Source of the DNA: Lampris incognitus
Lineage: Eukaryota > Chordata > Actinopteri > Lampriformes > Lampridae
Reading direction: 5' to 3'
NCBI RefSeq assembly: GCF_029633865.1
Contig: NC_079219.1
Coordinates: 49,460,314-49,524,313, forward strand
DNA length: 64,000 nucleotides
The translations under genes were made by a program, and so were the position numbers. The first letter of the stretch is position 1. Every line of letters starts with the position of its first letter. Of the stretch, positions 39,946 to 52,235 are shown in pieces. Below the pieces are notes generated by a model, which was not told where the DNA came from, searched no databases, and was given only the letters and a program-made list of their open reading frames with translations.

Positions 39946-40412
39946 TGTAAAACTAGACAGAATCTATATCCGATCCACTCCATCCAGACCACAGCACCGG
40001 TAGACTCCTGCTACTGCTCTGCCATTCTCTATAGCTTTGCTCTTATAGGGTCACAAGCAGGTCTTTGGGAAGTTTACCGTTTCACAGTATTGAAGTCACT
40101 CTTCATAAATCCTACGTAAAGCTCTCAGATAGGAGTGACACAACATGTTCATTTTTGTTTTCGCAATCATGATTGTCAGTCACTTACGACAGTGGACAAC
40201 CGCTGCTGACCGAATACTGGACAATTTGGACCTAGGGAACTTTTTGTAAGATTAGCTGTAGTTGCCTTAGAACAAAGATTTTATCATTGAACGTTCATGT
40301 TATGACTGTGCCATAATCTGTTGTCGCCTGTTATGACAGGTATCCGATCCTCCTGACGTCACTTCACGACAGGAACAGAACACACACGCTTAAAAATCAA
40401 GGGGGGTTTTGG

Positions 40413-40830
40413 GGGCGTCCGGGTGGCGTGGCGGTCTATTCCGTTGCTTACCAACACGGGGATCGCCGGTTCGAATCCCCGTGTTACCTCCGGCCTGGTC
40501 GGGCGTCCCTGCAGACACAATTGGCCGTGTCTGCGGGTGGGAAGCCGGATGTGGGTATGTGTCCTGGTCGCTGCACTAGCGCCTCCTCTGGTCGGTCTGT
40601 CGGTCGGGTAACTGGGGGGAGTAGCGTGATCCTCCCACGCGCTACGTCCCCCTGGTGAAACTCCTCAGTGTCAGGTGAAAAGAAGCGGCTGGTGACTCCA
40701 CATGTATGGGAGGAGGCATGTGGTAGTCTGCAGCCCTCCCCGGATCGGCAGAGAGGGTGGAGCAGCGACCGGGACGGCTCGGCAGAGTGGGGTAATTAGC
40801 CGGATACAACTGGGGAGAAAAGGGGACAAA
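40413..40830 (+). mobile_element. SINE family A, well preserved
   Basis: The head GGGCGTCCGGGTGGCGTGGC contains an A-box-like TGGCGTGGCGG, with a perfect B-box GGTTCGAATCC at about 40468. It is the least diverged head of the seven copies and best shows the tRNA origin. The body and AACTGGGGAGAAAAGGGG tail are intact apart from a short deletion near 40600. Confidence 0.85.
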
Positions 40831-41497
40831 AATAATTAATAAATAAATACAATTAAGGAGGATTTTCACACCGAGGGTCATGATGGGAAACAGTAGAGAC
40901 GTGAATATACTGAGAACCGATAACCAATCAGTGAATCGAAGAATAAGTGTTGAAAAAACGAAGACTTTTCATAAGTAATTATCAACTTCCTGTTCTGAGC
41001 GGGTTCCTTTCCTGTCCCGGTGAAGTCACGTCAGGATGCCACCTCAACTTTTACAAGTCATTCAATGGGACATTATGATGTATCGCTAACCTCTTAAAAC
41101 CTCATTTCACTTTACAATATTATCCTGGTTGGACTTTTGATTGTGACATAGTTTAGTATTAAGTGTTTTTTTTGTTTGTTTGTTTTTGTTTTTTTTTGGT
41201 AGCAGCGAAACGAGTTTGTTTTACAACCCATCTCACATTTCCAACGTGGCACTGTGGTAATTTCAACAAGCATTGGTATTTGAAAAGCCATCTGGGACCT
41301 TTTGAGAGCTGTAAATTTCTCCACAGAATATTTCTATAAGAGTTTGTTTTTCTCCTCTATTTTTGTTTGGAAATATGAATCCGTTGATTGAAATAAAAAC
41401 CTGTTTTCGTCACAGTTACGTTTTCCAAGTATATCATATTGAATTGATTGTCTTTTGGGTGATTTTTAAACAAAAGAACATTTTGCCAATAAAATAG

Positions 41498-41499
<2 letters not shown>

Positions 41500-41560
<61 letters not shown>
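41500..41560. repeat. (TA)n microsatellite
   Basis: About 30 TA units. Confidence 0.95.
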
Positions 41561-41561
<1 letters not shown>

Positions 41562-41896
41562 TTTAAACACCTTCATTACCTTTTCCCTGTTCTGCAAAAA
41601 GCTGGTTATTTAGATTGGATTAGACGGTTAATAATTTTCTGCAGTCAGACACAACCAGTGTAGCTGTCACTGGTTTATTATACTAGACACCTATTTGGAC
41701 CCTAGTTGGGTTTGGACCAGGGTCTAGATCATACCCATTCACATTTACACTTTCTTCATTTTTCTGAATCATAACCGAAACGGAAAAGGTGTTGTGCAAA
41801 ACAATGCAAGGGATGAACTTATGAATGCAAACGTTACACTAAATCCAACCTGAAGCCTAAATGAGCAAATGTTTTGCCGTGTGCTGTGCCTCTCCA

Positions 41897-41898
<2 letters not shown>

Positions 41899-41967
<69 letters not shown>
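41899..41967. repeat. (TG)n microsatellite
   Basis: About 34 TG units. Confidence 0.95.
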
Positions 41968-41971
<4 letters not shown>

Positions 41972-42609
41972 CTAAGAGCAGTTTGATATGATAATGCAGA
42001 AAGGCAGATCAATAATTCCGATCGATCCATCAGTGTGTGTGTTGGGGTTCCCCGGCTGACGGTGGAGTTCACCCCGGGCCTCCTGTTGGACGGCGAATGA
42101 TAGAGGGTAAACACGCCCTCTGACCTCCTCATCAGAACATTGTTGGTGGATGTGTGTCATGTGGGTAAGTGCACAAGTAAAAGAGCAAGTCTGAGAGCAC
42201 ACATGGTCTTTGACCTTTGAGTTCAAGGTGTGTCGTGTGTGTGTGTGTGTGTGTGTGTGTTGATGCAGGTGTGAGTCCTGCAGAGTGTGAGTACATGTAC
42301 GCGTGAATGGCCTTGGTCCTCCTTGACTTTCAGTGTTAGCTCTCAGGGGTGTCCAATAACAAAGGAAAGAGAAACACAAATAAACAGACTGACGGAGGTG
42401 AAGAGACGGAGAGAGAGAGGTAGTGGGGTGAATATTTCTCAGAATGCGGGGAAACAGAGGGGCCGGTTCCTCCCAGTTTCCCTCCTGACCGCCCAGTGAA
42501 ACCGACTGGTCGCCTCTCCATCGCTGTGGTGTATGAGGGTAAAACAGGATTTGTGCACAAGCAGTGAATGTAATATTTTGGTTTCCTCTCCCTCCTGGGA
42601 CCCCAGCCA

Positions 42610-42715
<106 letters not shown>

Positions 42716-42804
42716 CCCCACATGGTAACCTTATGCTCCTTTCACCCTATCTCCTCTCCTCCCCCTTCCAACCCCAATTCTCCAATCCCTCACCCCAACC
42801 CATG

Positions 42805-42806
<2 letters not shown>

Positions 42807-42886
<80 letters not shown>
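42807..42886. repeat. (TG)n microsatellite
   Basis: About 40 TG units. Confidence 0.95.
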
Positions 42887-42887
<1 letters not shown>

Positions 42888-43532
42888 CGAGCAGCCGATT
42901 GACTTATGCCTTCATTTCAGAGCTGTCACTCCTGGCCAGACACCATGACCCCTCAGCCTTCATCTTTCCGGCCTTTGCCTTGTGAATACAAAAAACACAT
43001 GTGACCCAAAGGTGTGCACGCATACGAGCGTGCGCACAAAACGCGTGTGTGCGCGCGTCAGCTTGTTTACACGCGCGCGTAAATCAGACCGACGCGGCTC
43101 CTGAGTGGCGGGCGCTGAATTACTCTCGCGCTTCAACTTTACACACCTGCCGTTCCTGGCAAGCACGAGCCGCAGCACACGTCATACAAACGACGCACTC
43201 ACCTTCCACACAGGCGCGAGAGGCGGGCCGTTTTGTATTAGCCTCGCGAGCCGAGCACAGTGATATTCCATCTTTAGCTCCACGCGGGCTTGGGTGTGAG
43301 GCGGCGTCGTCACATGCAGACTTTTCTCGGGGTGATGTGACACTCCTGAGACCGTTACAGGGAATATCTGGCGAGTTGTTCTCCAGCGGTGTGAGGGGGA
43401 ATGGCAGGCCTCCCTCCTTCCGCCTCATCATTCGTCTTTACCTTAAATACCTCATGGAGTGTGTGTGTTGATGTGTTTTCTTTGTGTGTATGTGATTGTG
43501 TGTCTATGTGTTGTTGTCCCCCAACCCCCCCC

Positions 43533-43893
43533 TTTTTCCCCTCCCCAATTGTACTTGGCCAATTACTCCACTCTTCCGAGCCGTCCCGGTCGCTGCTCCA
43601 CCCCCTCTGCCGATCCGGGGAGGGCTGCAGACTACCACATGCCTCCTCCCATACATGCGGAGTCACCAGCCGCTTCTCTTCACCTGACAGTGAGGAGTTT
43701 CGCCAGGGGGACGTAGCGCGTGGGAGGATCACGCTACCCCCCCCCCCCCAGTGCACCCCCCCCAAAACAGGTGGCCTGACCGACCAGAGGAGGCGCTAGT
43801 GCAGCAACCGGGACACATACCCACATCCGGCTTCCCACCTGCAGACTCTGAGAATAGGGTAATTGGCCAAGTACAATTGGGGAGAAAAAGGGG
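43533..43893 (-). mobile_element. SINE family A, minus copy joined to an inverted tail fragment
   Basis: A minus-strand family A copy runs from its tail (43533) through the body to about 43846, where the head would be expected. Instead, about 48 bp of the family A tail appears in + orientation (GGGTAATTGGCCAAGTACAA, then TTGGGGAGAAAAAGGGGG). The two tails are thus inverted about 300 bp apart, so either a second SINE inserted or a rearrangement replaced the head. Confidence 0.75.
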
Positions 43894-43997
43894 GAAAATA
43901 CAAAAAAAGAAGAAGTTAATCTGCGGTTCATTTTTAGCCTTTATGTCTCTTGTCTTTGGTTGAATGCAGCATCCTCTTATTAGAATATTGCTGAGCG

Positions 43998-44861
43998 AAA
44001 CACCCATATACAGTAGGAACACCCATATACAGTAGGAACACCCATATACAGTAGAAACACCCATATACAGTAGGAACACCCATAAACAGTAGGAACACCC
44101 ATATACAGTAGAAACACCCATACACAGTAGAAACACCCATATACAGTAGGAACACCCATATACAGTAGGAACACCCATATAAAGTAGAAACACCCATACA
44201 CAGTAGAAACACCCATATACAGTAGGAACACACATATACAGTAGGAACACCCATATACAGTAGAAACACCAATACACAGTAGAAACACCCATATACAGTA
44301 GAAACACCCATATACAGTAGGAACACCCATATACAGTAGAAACACCAATACACAGTAGAAACACCCATATACAGTAGGAACACCCATATACAGTAGAAAC
44401 ACCCATATACAGTAGGAACACCCATACACAGTAGGAACACCCATATACAGTAGAAACACCCATATACAGTAGAAACACCCATACACAGTAGAAACAACCA
44501 TATACAGTAGAAATACCCACACACAGTAGAAACACCCATATACAGTAAAAACATCCATATACAGTAGAAACACCCATATACAGTAGGAACACCCATATAC
44601 AGTAGGAACCCCCATACACAGTAGGAACACCCATATACAGTAGAAACACCCATATACAGTAGGAACACCCATACACAGTAGGAACACCCATATACAGTAG
44701 AAACACCCATATACAGTAGAAACACCCATACACAGTAGGAACACCCATATACAGTAGAAACACCCATACACAGTAGAAACACCCATATACAGTAGGAATA
44801 CCCACACACAGTAGAAACACCCATATACAGTAAAAACATCCATATACAGTAGAAACACCCA
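43998..44861. repeat. Minisatellite, 19-bp unit, about 45 copies
   Basis: The consensus unit is AACACCCATATACAGTAGG, with a T/C variant at one site (ATATAC/ATACAC) and a G/A variant at the last base. Since 19 is not a multiple of 3 and the minus strand has no stop in any frame, all three minus frames stay open and translate as a 19-residue periodic peptide. There is no sign of selection for coding, and the frames are artefacts. Confidence 0.95.
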
Positions 44862-45249
44862 GGACTGGTGCAGTGAGTCACAATGCATCTCTGTGAACAC
44901 TGTTAGCAGGCCTCCATTCCACCCGGGTCGCTGCTGGAGGTTAGGATGACAAACACAATCACACCGCAGATACATCAGCCTTGTGCTCTGACAGTAATTG
45001 TCCCGGGTCCGTGTCACAACCCCCCCCCCCCCCAATGTTAAACTTTCAGAAGGGGTTCTCCTCTGACAGCGATGACATCAGTGGCGGTCACATTGCATTT
45101 AACCCGCACACCTCCTCTATCTGTTATGGCACACTTTCAGACGGCAGACGGACCCCTCTGAGGAGGAGGATGAGGAGCACTCTGCGTGGGCGGAGACGAA
45201 GACCTGAGAAAGCAGGTCACTCTGATTCAGAATGTCTCATGAATTGGAG

Positions 45250-45288
<39 letters not shown>

Positions 45289-46329
45289 GGTGTGTGGGGG
45301 GGGGGTTAGGCTTGATAAAGTGGCTGTCTTTTTTGTTTTTTTGTTGCAGATGGGATGGATGTGAACGCTGCAGCGTACAGGCTAGCTGTCTGTCTCCTCC
45401 AGGGGGTTTGTCCGTCAGAAGGGAGATCAATAGGCGGGATGTCAGACTGAATTGAGGTCATTCTTTGTCTACTCTAAGAGGTCCCACTCTCCGGTCTGCT
45501 GTCAAACGCTAGTAAAGACTAAACGTGAAGGCGGGGGCGGGGAACGAGGAGTGGTGGTGGGTGGGTGTGTATGGGGGGGGTCTGCATCGACGACTCCTGT
45601 CCTGACGGGGCGTCGTGCCCTTTTTGTCAGCCAACGTGTTCATCCTGTGTTGCCTCGGGCTCGACAGAAAGTGTGGTTTAGACATTGACCGGACCCGTTT
45701 TCCTCAGGATCGATACCTTAATGACATGTGCAGGGACTGTTGCTGCACACGCACATGTCCCACTAAGTGTTAAAGGGATGGAAAATGTGGCGTTTCTACA
45801 TGGTTTGTTTGGTAGCTTGTAGTATTGACCACCCGTGGGAAAAGTTTCAGGCCTGTTCGACTGTTTATGACAAAGTTGTGTTTCTGTGTGGCTTTTATGA
45901 TGCCACTAGGAGGCGCTATGCGGTCTGCTGGAGGAGCGATGCGTCCCGTCACATAGACGCGATGCCATGAAGCTCAATCGGTTTCGCCGTTCACCACTTC
46001 TCAAATCAACTACAAATACACAGAAAAGACGGCGAAAAGCGACTGGGAAAGCTGCGAGTAGCAATTAGACAAACAGTGTCCATTAACGCAGGAAAAATGG
46101 TTTGAAAAAAACAAAAACAAAAATAAAAAACACTTGATGTTATGAGCTGCCATGGCAATGCTTACTCTGCTCGCCGTACGCTGAGCCGGTGTGACGTCAG
46201 AGCATTTCACAGGCCATCTGGGGGATTCCTCTTGAAGAGAGACTGACATGCCCTTTCTGAACACAGTTTTTAACATCGAGAGTTTGAATCATAACGGAAA
46301 ATAGGCGTGGTTTTATTAATTCAAAGCTA
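44862..46329. other. Intergenic, nothing recognised apart from a TG array
   Basis: Contains a C run near 45020, a (TG)n array at 45252-45287 followed by a G run, and otherwise unique-looking sequence without a credible gene. Confidence 0.5.
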
Positions 46330-47080
46330 TTGGCTACTGTCTTCCTGGGTGTTCGCGTGTACCTTCGACTTAGTAGACCGCCAGGCTCTGTGGAGCATAC
46401 TGTCAAGATATGACTGCCCTGACATACATCAGAATATTAAGGCTTCTAACATGATGGCATTTCAGTCACAGTGCTCAGCAACAGCAGCTGTGGGTCAGAG
46501 CCCTTCACTGTGGAAACAGGGGTCAAAAAGAGATGCCCCAACACACCCACCCTATTTTGCTATCTTTATTGCTGCCATGCTCCACCTTATTGGCAAAGAG
46601 CTGCCACATGGGGATCCCAATCCTATACAGAACTGATGGCAGGCTCTTCAACCTTAATAGGTTCAAGGCCAAGAGCAAAGTCTGCAACACCACCGTCATG
46701 GAGCTTCAGTATGCAGATGACAACACCATCGCAGCACACTCCGCAGAAGACCTCCAGGACATTCTGAATGCCTTAGCCAAAGTGTACACATAGCATTAAA
46801 CATCAAGAGGACCCAGGTCCTATATCAACCTCCATCCAACCAGCCCACCATAAAAGTGGACAACAAAATTCTTGAAAACATTGATCACTTTCCCTACCCC
46901 AGCAGCGTTCTCCCCTCAAAAGCTGACATGGACTCTGAGGTCAACCATCGTCTGAGTTGTGCCAGTGGTGCTTACACCAAACTCAGGAAAAGAGTCTTTG
47001 AAGACTGAGACCTAAAGGCCCAAACAAAACTCCTGGTCTACAGAGCTGTTATTCTCCCCACCCTGGTGTATGGAGCAAAA
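46330..47080 (+). pseudogene. Non-LTR reverse transcriptase relic
   Basis: Two overlapping + frames give TFDLVDRQALWSILSRY (46356-), then FTVETGVKKRCPNT and MELQYADDNTIAAHSAEDL (about 46698-46760). These match the RT core of a non-LTR element: the catalytic Y-ADD box is present, and the -QGC- box is altered. Further downstream, frames read KLRKRVFED, DLKAQTKLLVYRAVILPTL and similar (46980-47080). Stops and frameshifts separate the blocks. It could belong to an RTE-like or related clade; I cannot decide which. Confidence 0.65.
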
Positions 47081-47284
47081 TTTATGATGTATGGGGCAAA
47101 ATCAAACAATCCCACCTCCCTCCACTGTGAGAACCATCACGTGCTGTGCCAGAAAGCCGAAGTTGCCCTGTTACAACAGCGATTTCCTGACATGCCCCCC
47201 CCCTGCCAGGATGCAAAAACCTCATACAACACCTCATAGCAGCATTGACAGGCGTGACAGTGTGCTTACACCAGTACCAGCTGC

Positions 47285-48690
47285 TCAAACACAAAAAGAA
47301 AACGGTTCAGGTGGAAGTCCAGGTCATGCTGGAAATGGTGGTAATAGAGGAGTCTAGAAGTGACTGCTGTATCTCCATCGTCCTTGCGCGTAAGTCCGAT
47401 GGGTCTATACGGTTCTTCGTAGACTACCGCAAGATGAACAATGTAGTATCAAAGATTGATGCTTATCCAATTCTGCAGGTCAGTGAACTCCTGGATCGGC
47501 TCTGCTCGCTTTTTTTACGACATTGGATTTAATCTAGGACTACTGGCAGATTCCCTTGTCGCCAGAGTCTAAGGAAAAATGGCTTTCTCTGTGTCGGACG
47601 GTTTGTACCAGTTCGTGACAATTCATTCAGGCTGTTCGGAGCTCCAGCCACATTTCAACACCTCATGGATCGGGTGTATGCTGCCGCCTACTTTGACGTT
47701 TTTATTTATCATCCACAGTAGCAGTTGGGGGCAGGATATGTGGCAGGTGGCAACTCGACTCCTTGAAGTGGGCGGAGCTCATGGCCAACCCGAAGAAGTG
47801 CGTGGTCAGCCGTCGGGAGGTGCGGTAACTGGGGTACTACTTAGGCCGCGTGCTTGTGCATCTCCAGGTAGATAAGACAGCAGCAGTTGAGGCTAGCCCA
47901 AGGCCTGAGACGAAAAAGCAGCTACTATAGGCTGACTTGTCCCATGACAGACCTAACCCGTAAGGGTGCCTCAGATCTGGTCTAGTGGAGAGAACAGTGT
48001 CAGGTAGTGTTCAAGACAGCTAAACCAGCCTCTGTGGGTAGATGATACGCCACACCTCCAAGCGTCTCTCTCGCCTTTGTCTTGAAGACTGACACGTCAG
48101 AAAGAGGAGGTGGAGGGAGTCGATCGCATGAAGGATGCACATGTGTGGATCACCCATTGGTATCTGGCGTTACAGCCTTCAAAGTTCAAGGTGGTCCATA
48201 GGCCACCATTGAGGCCGATTTTCTCTGTCGCTTGGGGGGAGTTGGTTGTCGGCCTGATGTTGCCCCGGCCTAAGTCGGGAGGTACGCAGTCAGTGGTAGT
48301 GAGGTGTGATTTAGCATTGGCTGGAAGCAGAGATAGGGGACGTGGGTCGCAGGAGAGCAGACGCTTCTGTTAGTAGGGAGGCTGATTAGCGATCGGCCTA
48401 AGGTGTGCCGATTTAACAAAGTATACATTCCATACCACAGTGTAGCTGGGTCCTGGACTGACTGACACGGATACGGACATGACCACAGGCAGGCACAACA
48501 TGAGAGACAGAGAAAGAGAGCCAGTCACTGCTCTGGAGCAGAGTTAGAGAGCGAGGCAGCAATGGCTCCAGCACCTGAGCGTACTGGTCGTACGCAGAAC
48601 TGCATGGAGAGAAAGACGTTGTCATATATAAAAGCCTGTGTTCCACTGAAATCGTGTTCTTGCTTCCACCCGAACCTCTCCCGTTACCAC
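47285..48690 (+). pseudogene. Ty3/gypsy pol relic (reverse transcriptase/RNase H) with possible LTR
   Basis: Frames contain SDGSIRFFVDYRKMNNVVSK with DAYPILQVSELLDRL (47399-47500) and later GLYQFVTIHSG (47600), the RT start of a gypsy polyprotein with frame breaks. At about 48120-48200, HVWITHWYLALQPSKFKVVH matches the end of the RNase H region. Near 48624 a TATA-like CATATATAAAAGC followed by a C/T-rich segment could be the promoter of a solo or 3' LTR, but no repeat partner is present in the window. It is highly degraded and distinct from the intact element at 55770-60243. Confidence 0.6.
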
Positions 48691-48888
48691 AGTTAGCTCA
48701 CTCACTACAATGCTCTTTTGTTTCATTATTCTTTAAGCATCAAAATGAGCAATCATAAGAAGTGTTTGATTTGTATATTCTTAGATTAACTATTGTCTTA
48801 ACATATCAAAAACGATCTTTGTTTAAATCTTCAGCAATATAACTTTAAATACATCTCTTGTTTTTCTATAACACACATGCACATAAAT

Positions 48889-49022
48889 CTGTCCATCCAT
48901 CCATTATCCGAACTGCTTATCCTGCTCTCAGGGTCACGGGGGTGCTGGAGCCCATCCCAGCAGTCATTGGGCGGCAGGCGGGGAGACACCCTGGACAGGC
49001 CGCCAGTCCATCACACAGGGCC

Positions 49023-49113
<91 letters not shown>

Positions 49114-49340
49114 ATACACATACACACACATACGTGCAATTTAGTATGGCCGATTCACCTGACCTACATGTCTTTGGACTGTGGGAGGAAACCGGAGCAC
49201 CCGGAGGAAACCCGCGCAGAACATGCAAACTCCACACAGAGGACAACCCGGGACAACCAAACAAGTTTGGACTATCCCAGGCTCGAACCCAGAACCTTCT
49301 TGCTGTGAGTCGACTGCGCAAACCACTGCGCCACCGTGCC
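48889..49340 (-). mobile_element. SINE family B, minus strand, long internal (CA)n
   Basis: The tail ATCCATCCATTATCCGAAC lies at 48893-48911 and a CA array of over 80 bp with a few CATA interruptions at 49024-49130. The tRNA-like head runs to 49340. GCACATAAAT occurs on both sides (48879-48888 and 49341-49350) as target duplication. Confidence 0.85.
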
Positions 49341-49350
49341 GCACATAAAT

Positions 49351-50860
49351 TTGTGTCATGAATATATTCAGTACATTATGAAATATGTGTATCTTCGCTG
49401 ATCTTAATCTTCCATAACTGCCCTTAAATACCATGACACGTATGCGTTAACAAATTTAAAACATCAGTGTAATTTGCAGGGGAGTTTATGAAAACTACCA
49501 TAAAACCTCATAAGTTCACATTTCTTCTTCGGTTTCGTTAATATCAGCATCGTTTTATTTTCCTCTGCAATTCCGTTCAGAAGGAATGACAAACCAGCTC
49601 TGCCTGGAACTCCTCACCAAGTGAGCCTTCTGAACACTTGATATGGGAGGCCATGCATCTCCAATCTTTATTCTAATCAGTTGGATCTGTCTGTACTGTA
49701 TGTGTGCAGCAAAAGAGTGTACTGTTTGTGAAGATGTCCCAGAAGCAATAACTCCCCGTTACCAGAATCAACACACCCCAATTTAACATTCCCAGATCCC
49801 TTGAAATGGAACGCTCATTTTTCCCAACCACTGTCATTTCCAGCAAAGCATCGCGGGGGAATTGGATCTGTTTGAGAACCGCCCCTCTTCGCTCAAATCT
49901 CATCCAAAGTGGGCTGGAGTTGTCCCTCTCCTGCGGAAATTGCTCCGTACAGGAGGAAAATATACCCTATCATTGAGGTGCTGACCAAAAAATGGCACCG
50001 GTCCCCCTTCACAACGCACCCCCCCATCTTCATCCCTGTTAAAAATCCTTTAAGAGGGCCTCTGACTCTGACGTGTAGCAACACCATCAATATTGATGTG
50101 GGAGAACGTTCTCCCAAAGCCGCCTCATCCACAGAACATTAATATTGATAGCGTTGTGTGGCAGCCAACTTGCTGTTTGTGACTGGGAGCCAGTAATGAC
50201 ACCGGGGCCGAGGGTTACAGGCCAATATTACTGCAGAAAAGACACAGCCTCTTTTGATTGCTGAAGGATGGACGGGCCATGCCAATCATCTTGGCCTAGA
50301 CATCCTCCTTGCCAACACAAGATGGGCATGTCTGAGGTCACAGCCAACCTTTGAATTATTTTTTCCCCTTTATATTTTGTCATGCTTTTAATTCAGTTTA
50401 ATTCCAACACAGACTCACTGAGATTTAAGGTCTATTTATCCAGAAATTGGAGTCATGAATCACTTCAACACCACTTAAAGGTACAATCCTTAACGTAAAC
50501 TAAAGGGTCGCCTCACTACTAGAATACAAAACACAGGGCTGGAAGCTGCTATCACTCCCAAACTGATAAACAGGTCTCTTGATACATGGACTCGCGCTAA
50601 AAAACAGCTAGACTTGAATTTTGTTGTTTTCAGATGCTATAAGAAGGTTTTTTTTTTTTTACATCAGTAATGTTTGGAAACGGATGATCCGCTGTGGCGA
50701 CCCCTAACGGGAGCAGCCGAAAGTAGTAGTAGTAATGTTTGGAGTTAAACACGTCGATTTTTTTCAGTTACCATTGGTTGAGAAAGTCACAAAATGCTAA
50801 TTTTCAATCTATAATCAAAATTCTTCAATTGTGTATGTGAATAAGCTCCATTTTCATCTC
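49351..50860. other. Intergenic, mostly unique
   Basis: No gene is recognised. Two adjacent perfect palindromes lie at 50085-50098 and 50100-50115. At 50688-50735 a fragment reading GATCCGCTGTGGCGACCCC, then GCAGCCGAAAGTAGTAGTAG, is a familiar 3' terminus of a fish LINE or SINE. Confidence 0.5.
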
Positions 50861-52235
50861 ACCTCACCTCACCTCACCTCATCAAATCTCATCTCATCTC
50901 ATCTCATCATCAGCCGCTTCTCTGGGGTCGGGTCGCAGTGGCAGCAAGCTAAGTAGGACATTCCAGACACCCCTCTGCCCAGCAACGCCCTCCACCTCTT
51001 CCTGGGTTATCCCAAGGCGTTCCCAGGCCAGATTGGACATGTAGTCCTTCCAGCGAGTTCTGGGTCTACCCCGGGGTCTCCTCCCAGTTGGCCGTGCTCG
51101 GAAAACCTCCAAAGGAAGGCGCCCAGGAGGCATCATAATCAGATGCCCGAACCACCTCAACTGGCTCCTTTCGACGCGAAGGAGCAGCGGCTCTACTCCA
51201 AGCTCCATCCAGATGTACCGAGCTCCTCAACCTATCTATAAAGCTAAGCCTAGACACCCCACGTAGGAAACTAATTTCAGCTGCTCATATCCACGATCTC
51301 ACCCTTTCGCTCACTACCCAAAGCTCATGACAATAGGTGAAGGTTGGAATGAAGATTGACTGGCAAATTGAGGGCTTTGCCTTCCAGCTCAGCTCCTTCT
51401 TCACCACAACAGTCTGGTACAATGTCCGCATTACTGCTGATGCTGCACCAATCCGCCTGTCCATTTCCCGCTCTATCCTACCCTCACTCGTGAACAAGAC
51501 CCCCCGAAATACTTGAACTCCTTCACTTGAGGCAACAACTCATCACTAACCCGGAGGGAGCAATCCACCATTTTCCGGTAGAGAACCATGGCCTCAGACT
51601 TGGAGGTGCTGACTCTCATCCCGGCCATTTCACACTCAGCTGCAAACTGCCCCAGTGCACGCTGGAGGTCATGTTCTGATGAAGCCAACAAAACCACATC
51701 ATCTGCGAAGAGCAGAGATGCAGTTCTGAGGTTCCCAAAACGGACACACTCCTCACCTTGGCTGGGCCTTGAGATCCTGTCCATGAATATCACAAACAGA
51801 ATCGGAGAAAAGGGACAACCTTAGTGGAGTCCGACACCCACCGAAAACGTGTTTGACTTTGTGCCGAGAATACGGACGCAGATCTCACTGCACTTTGGTT
51901 ATACAAGGATCGGATGGCTTGTAGCAACTGCCCTGGTACCCCATACTCCCGCAGTACTCCCCACAAAGTGCCCCGGGGTACGCGGTCATAAGCCTTCTCT
52001 AAGTCCACAAAACACATGTAGACTGGCTGGTCAAACTCCAATGCCTTGCTCAGCACTTCCGTAAGGATGAAGGTTTGGTCCATTGTTCCACAGCCAGGAT
52101 GGAATCCGCATTGTTCCTCCTGGAGCCAAGCTTCGACAATCGGACGGAGCCTCCTTTCCAGCATCCTAGAATAGACTTTCCCCGGGGAGGCTGAGAAGTG
52201 CCCCGATAATTGGAGCACACCCTCCGGTTCCTTAT
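50861..52235 (-). mobile_element. RTE/Rex3-like LINE fragment, 5'-truncated, frameshifted
   Basis: On the minus strand, reading from 52218 downwards, the frames encode GKVYSRMLERRLRPIVE, QCGFHPGCGTMDQTF and MCFVDLEKAYDRVPRGTLW. They continue with SLLFADDVVLLASSEHDLQ (the catalytic FADD box), STSKSEAMVLYRKM, then RSQLRWFGHLIMMPPGRLP and RPRGRPRTRWKDYMS. The region around the -LRQGCPLSP- box is disrupted, and several frameshifts separate the blocks, so it is inactive. The 3' end at 50861-50910 is a short-unit array (GAGGT/GAGAT-type on the minus strand), as is usual for RTE-group elements. Confidence 0.82.

Noticed and set aside
40413..40500. tRNA gene with intact A and B boxes
   Set aside because: It is the head of a repeated SINE family whose copies share several hundred bp of non-tRNA body, and the acceptor stem does not close.
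43729..45035. Three overlapping minus-strand frames of 315-363 codons
   Set aside because: They are produced by a 19-bp tandem repeat lacking stops on the minus strand and show no domain or constraint.
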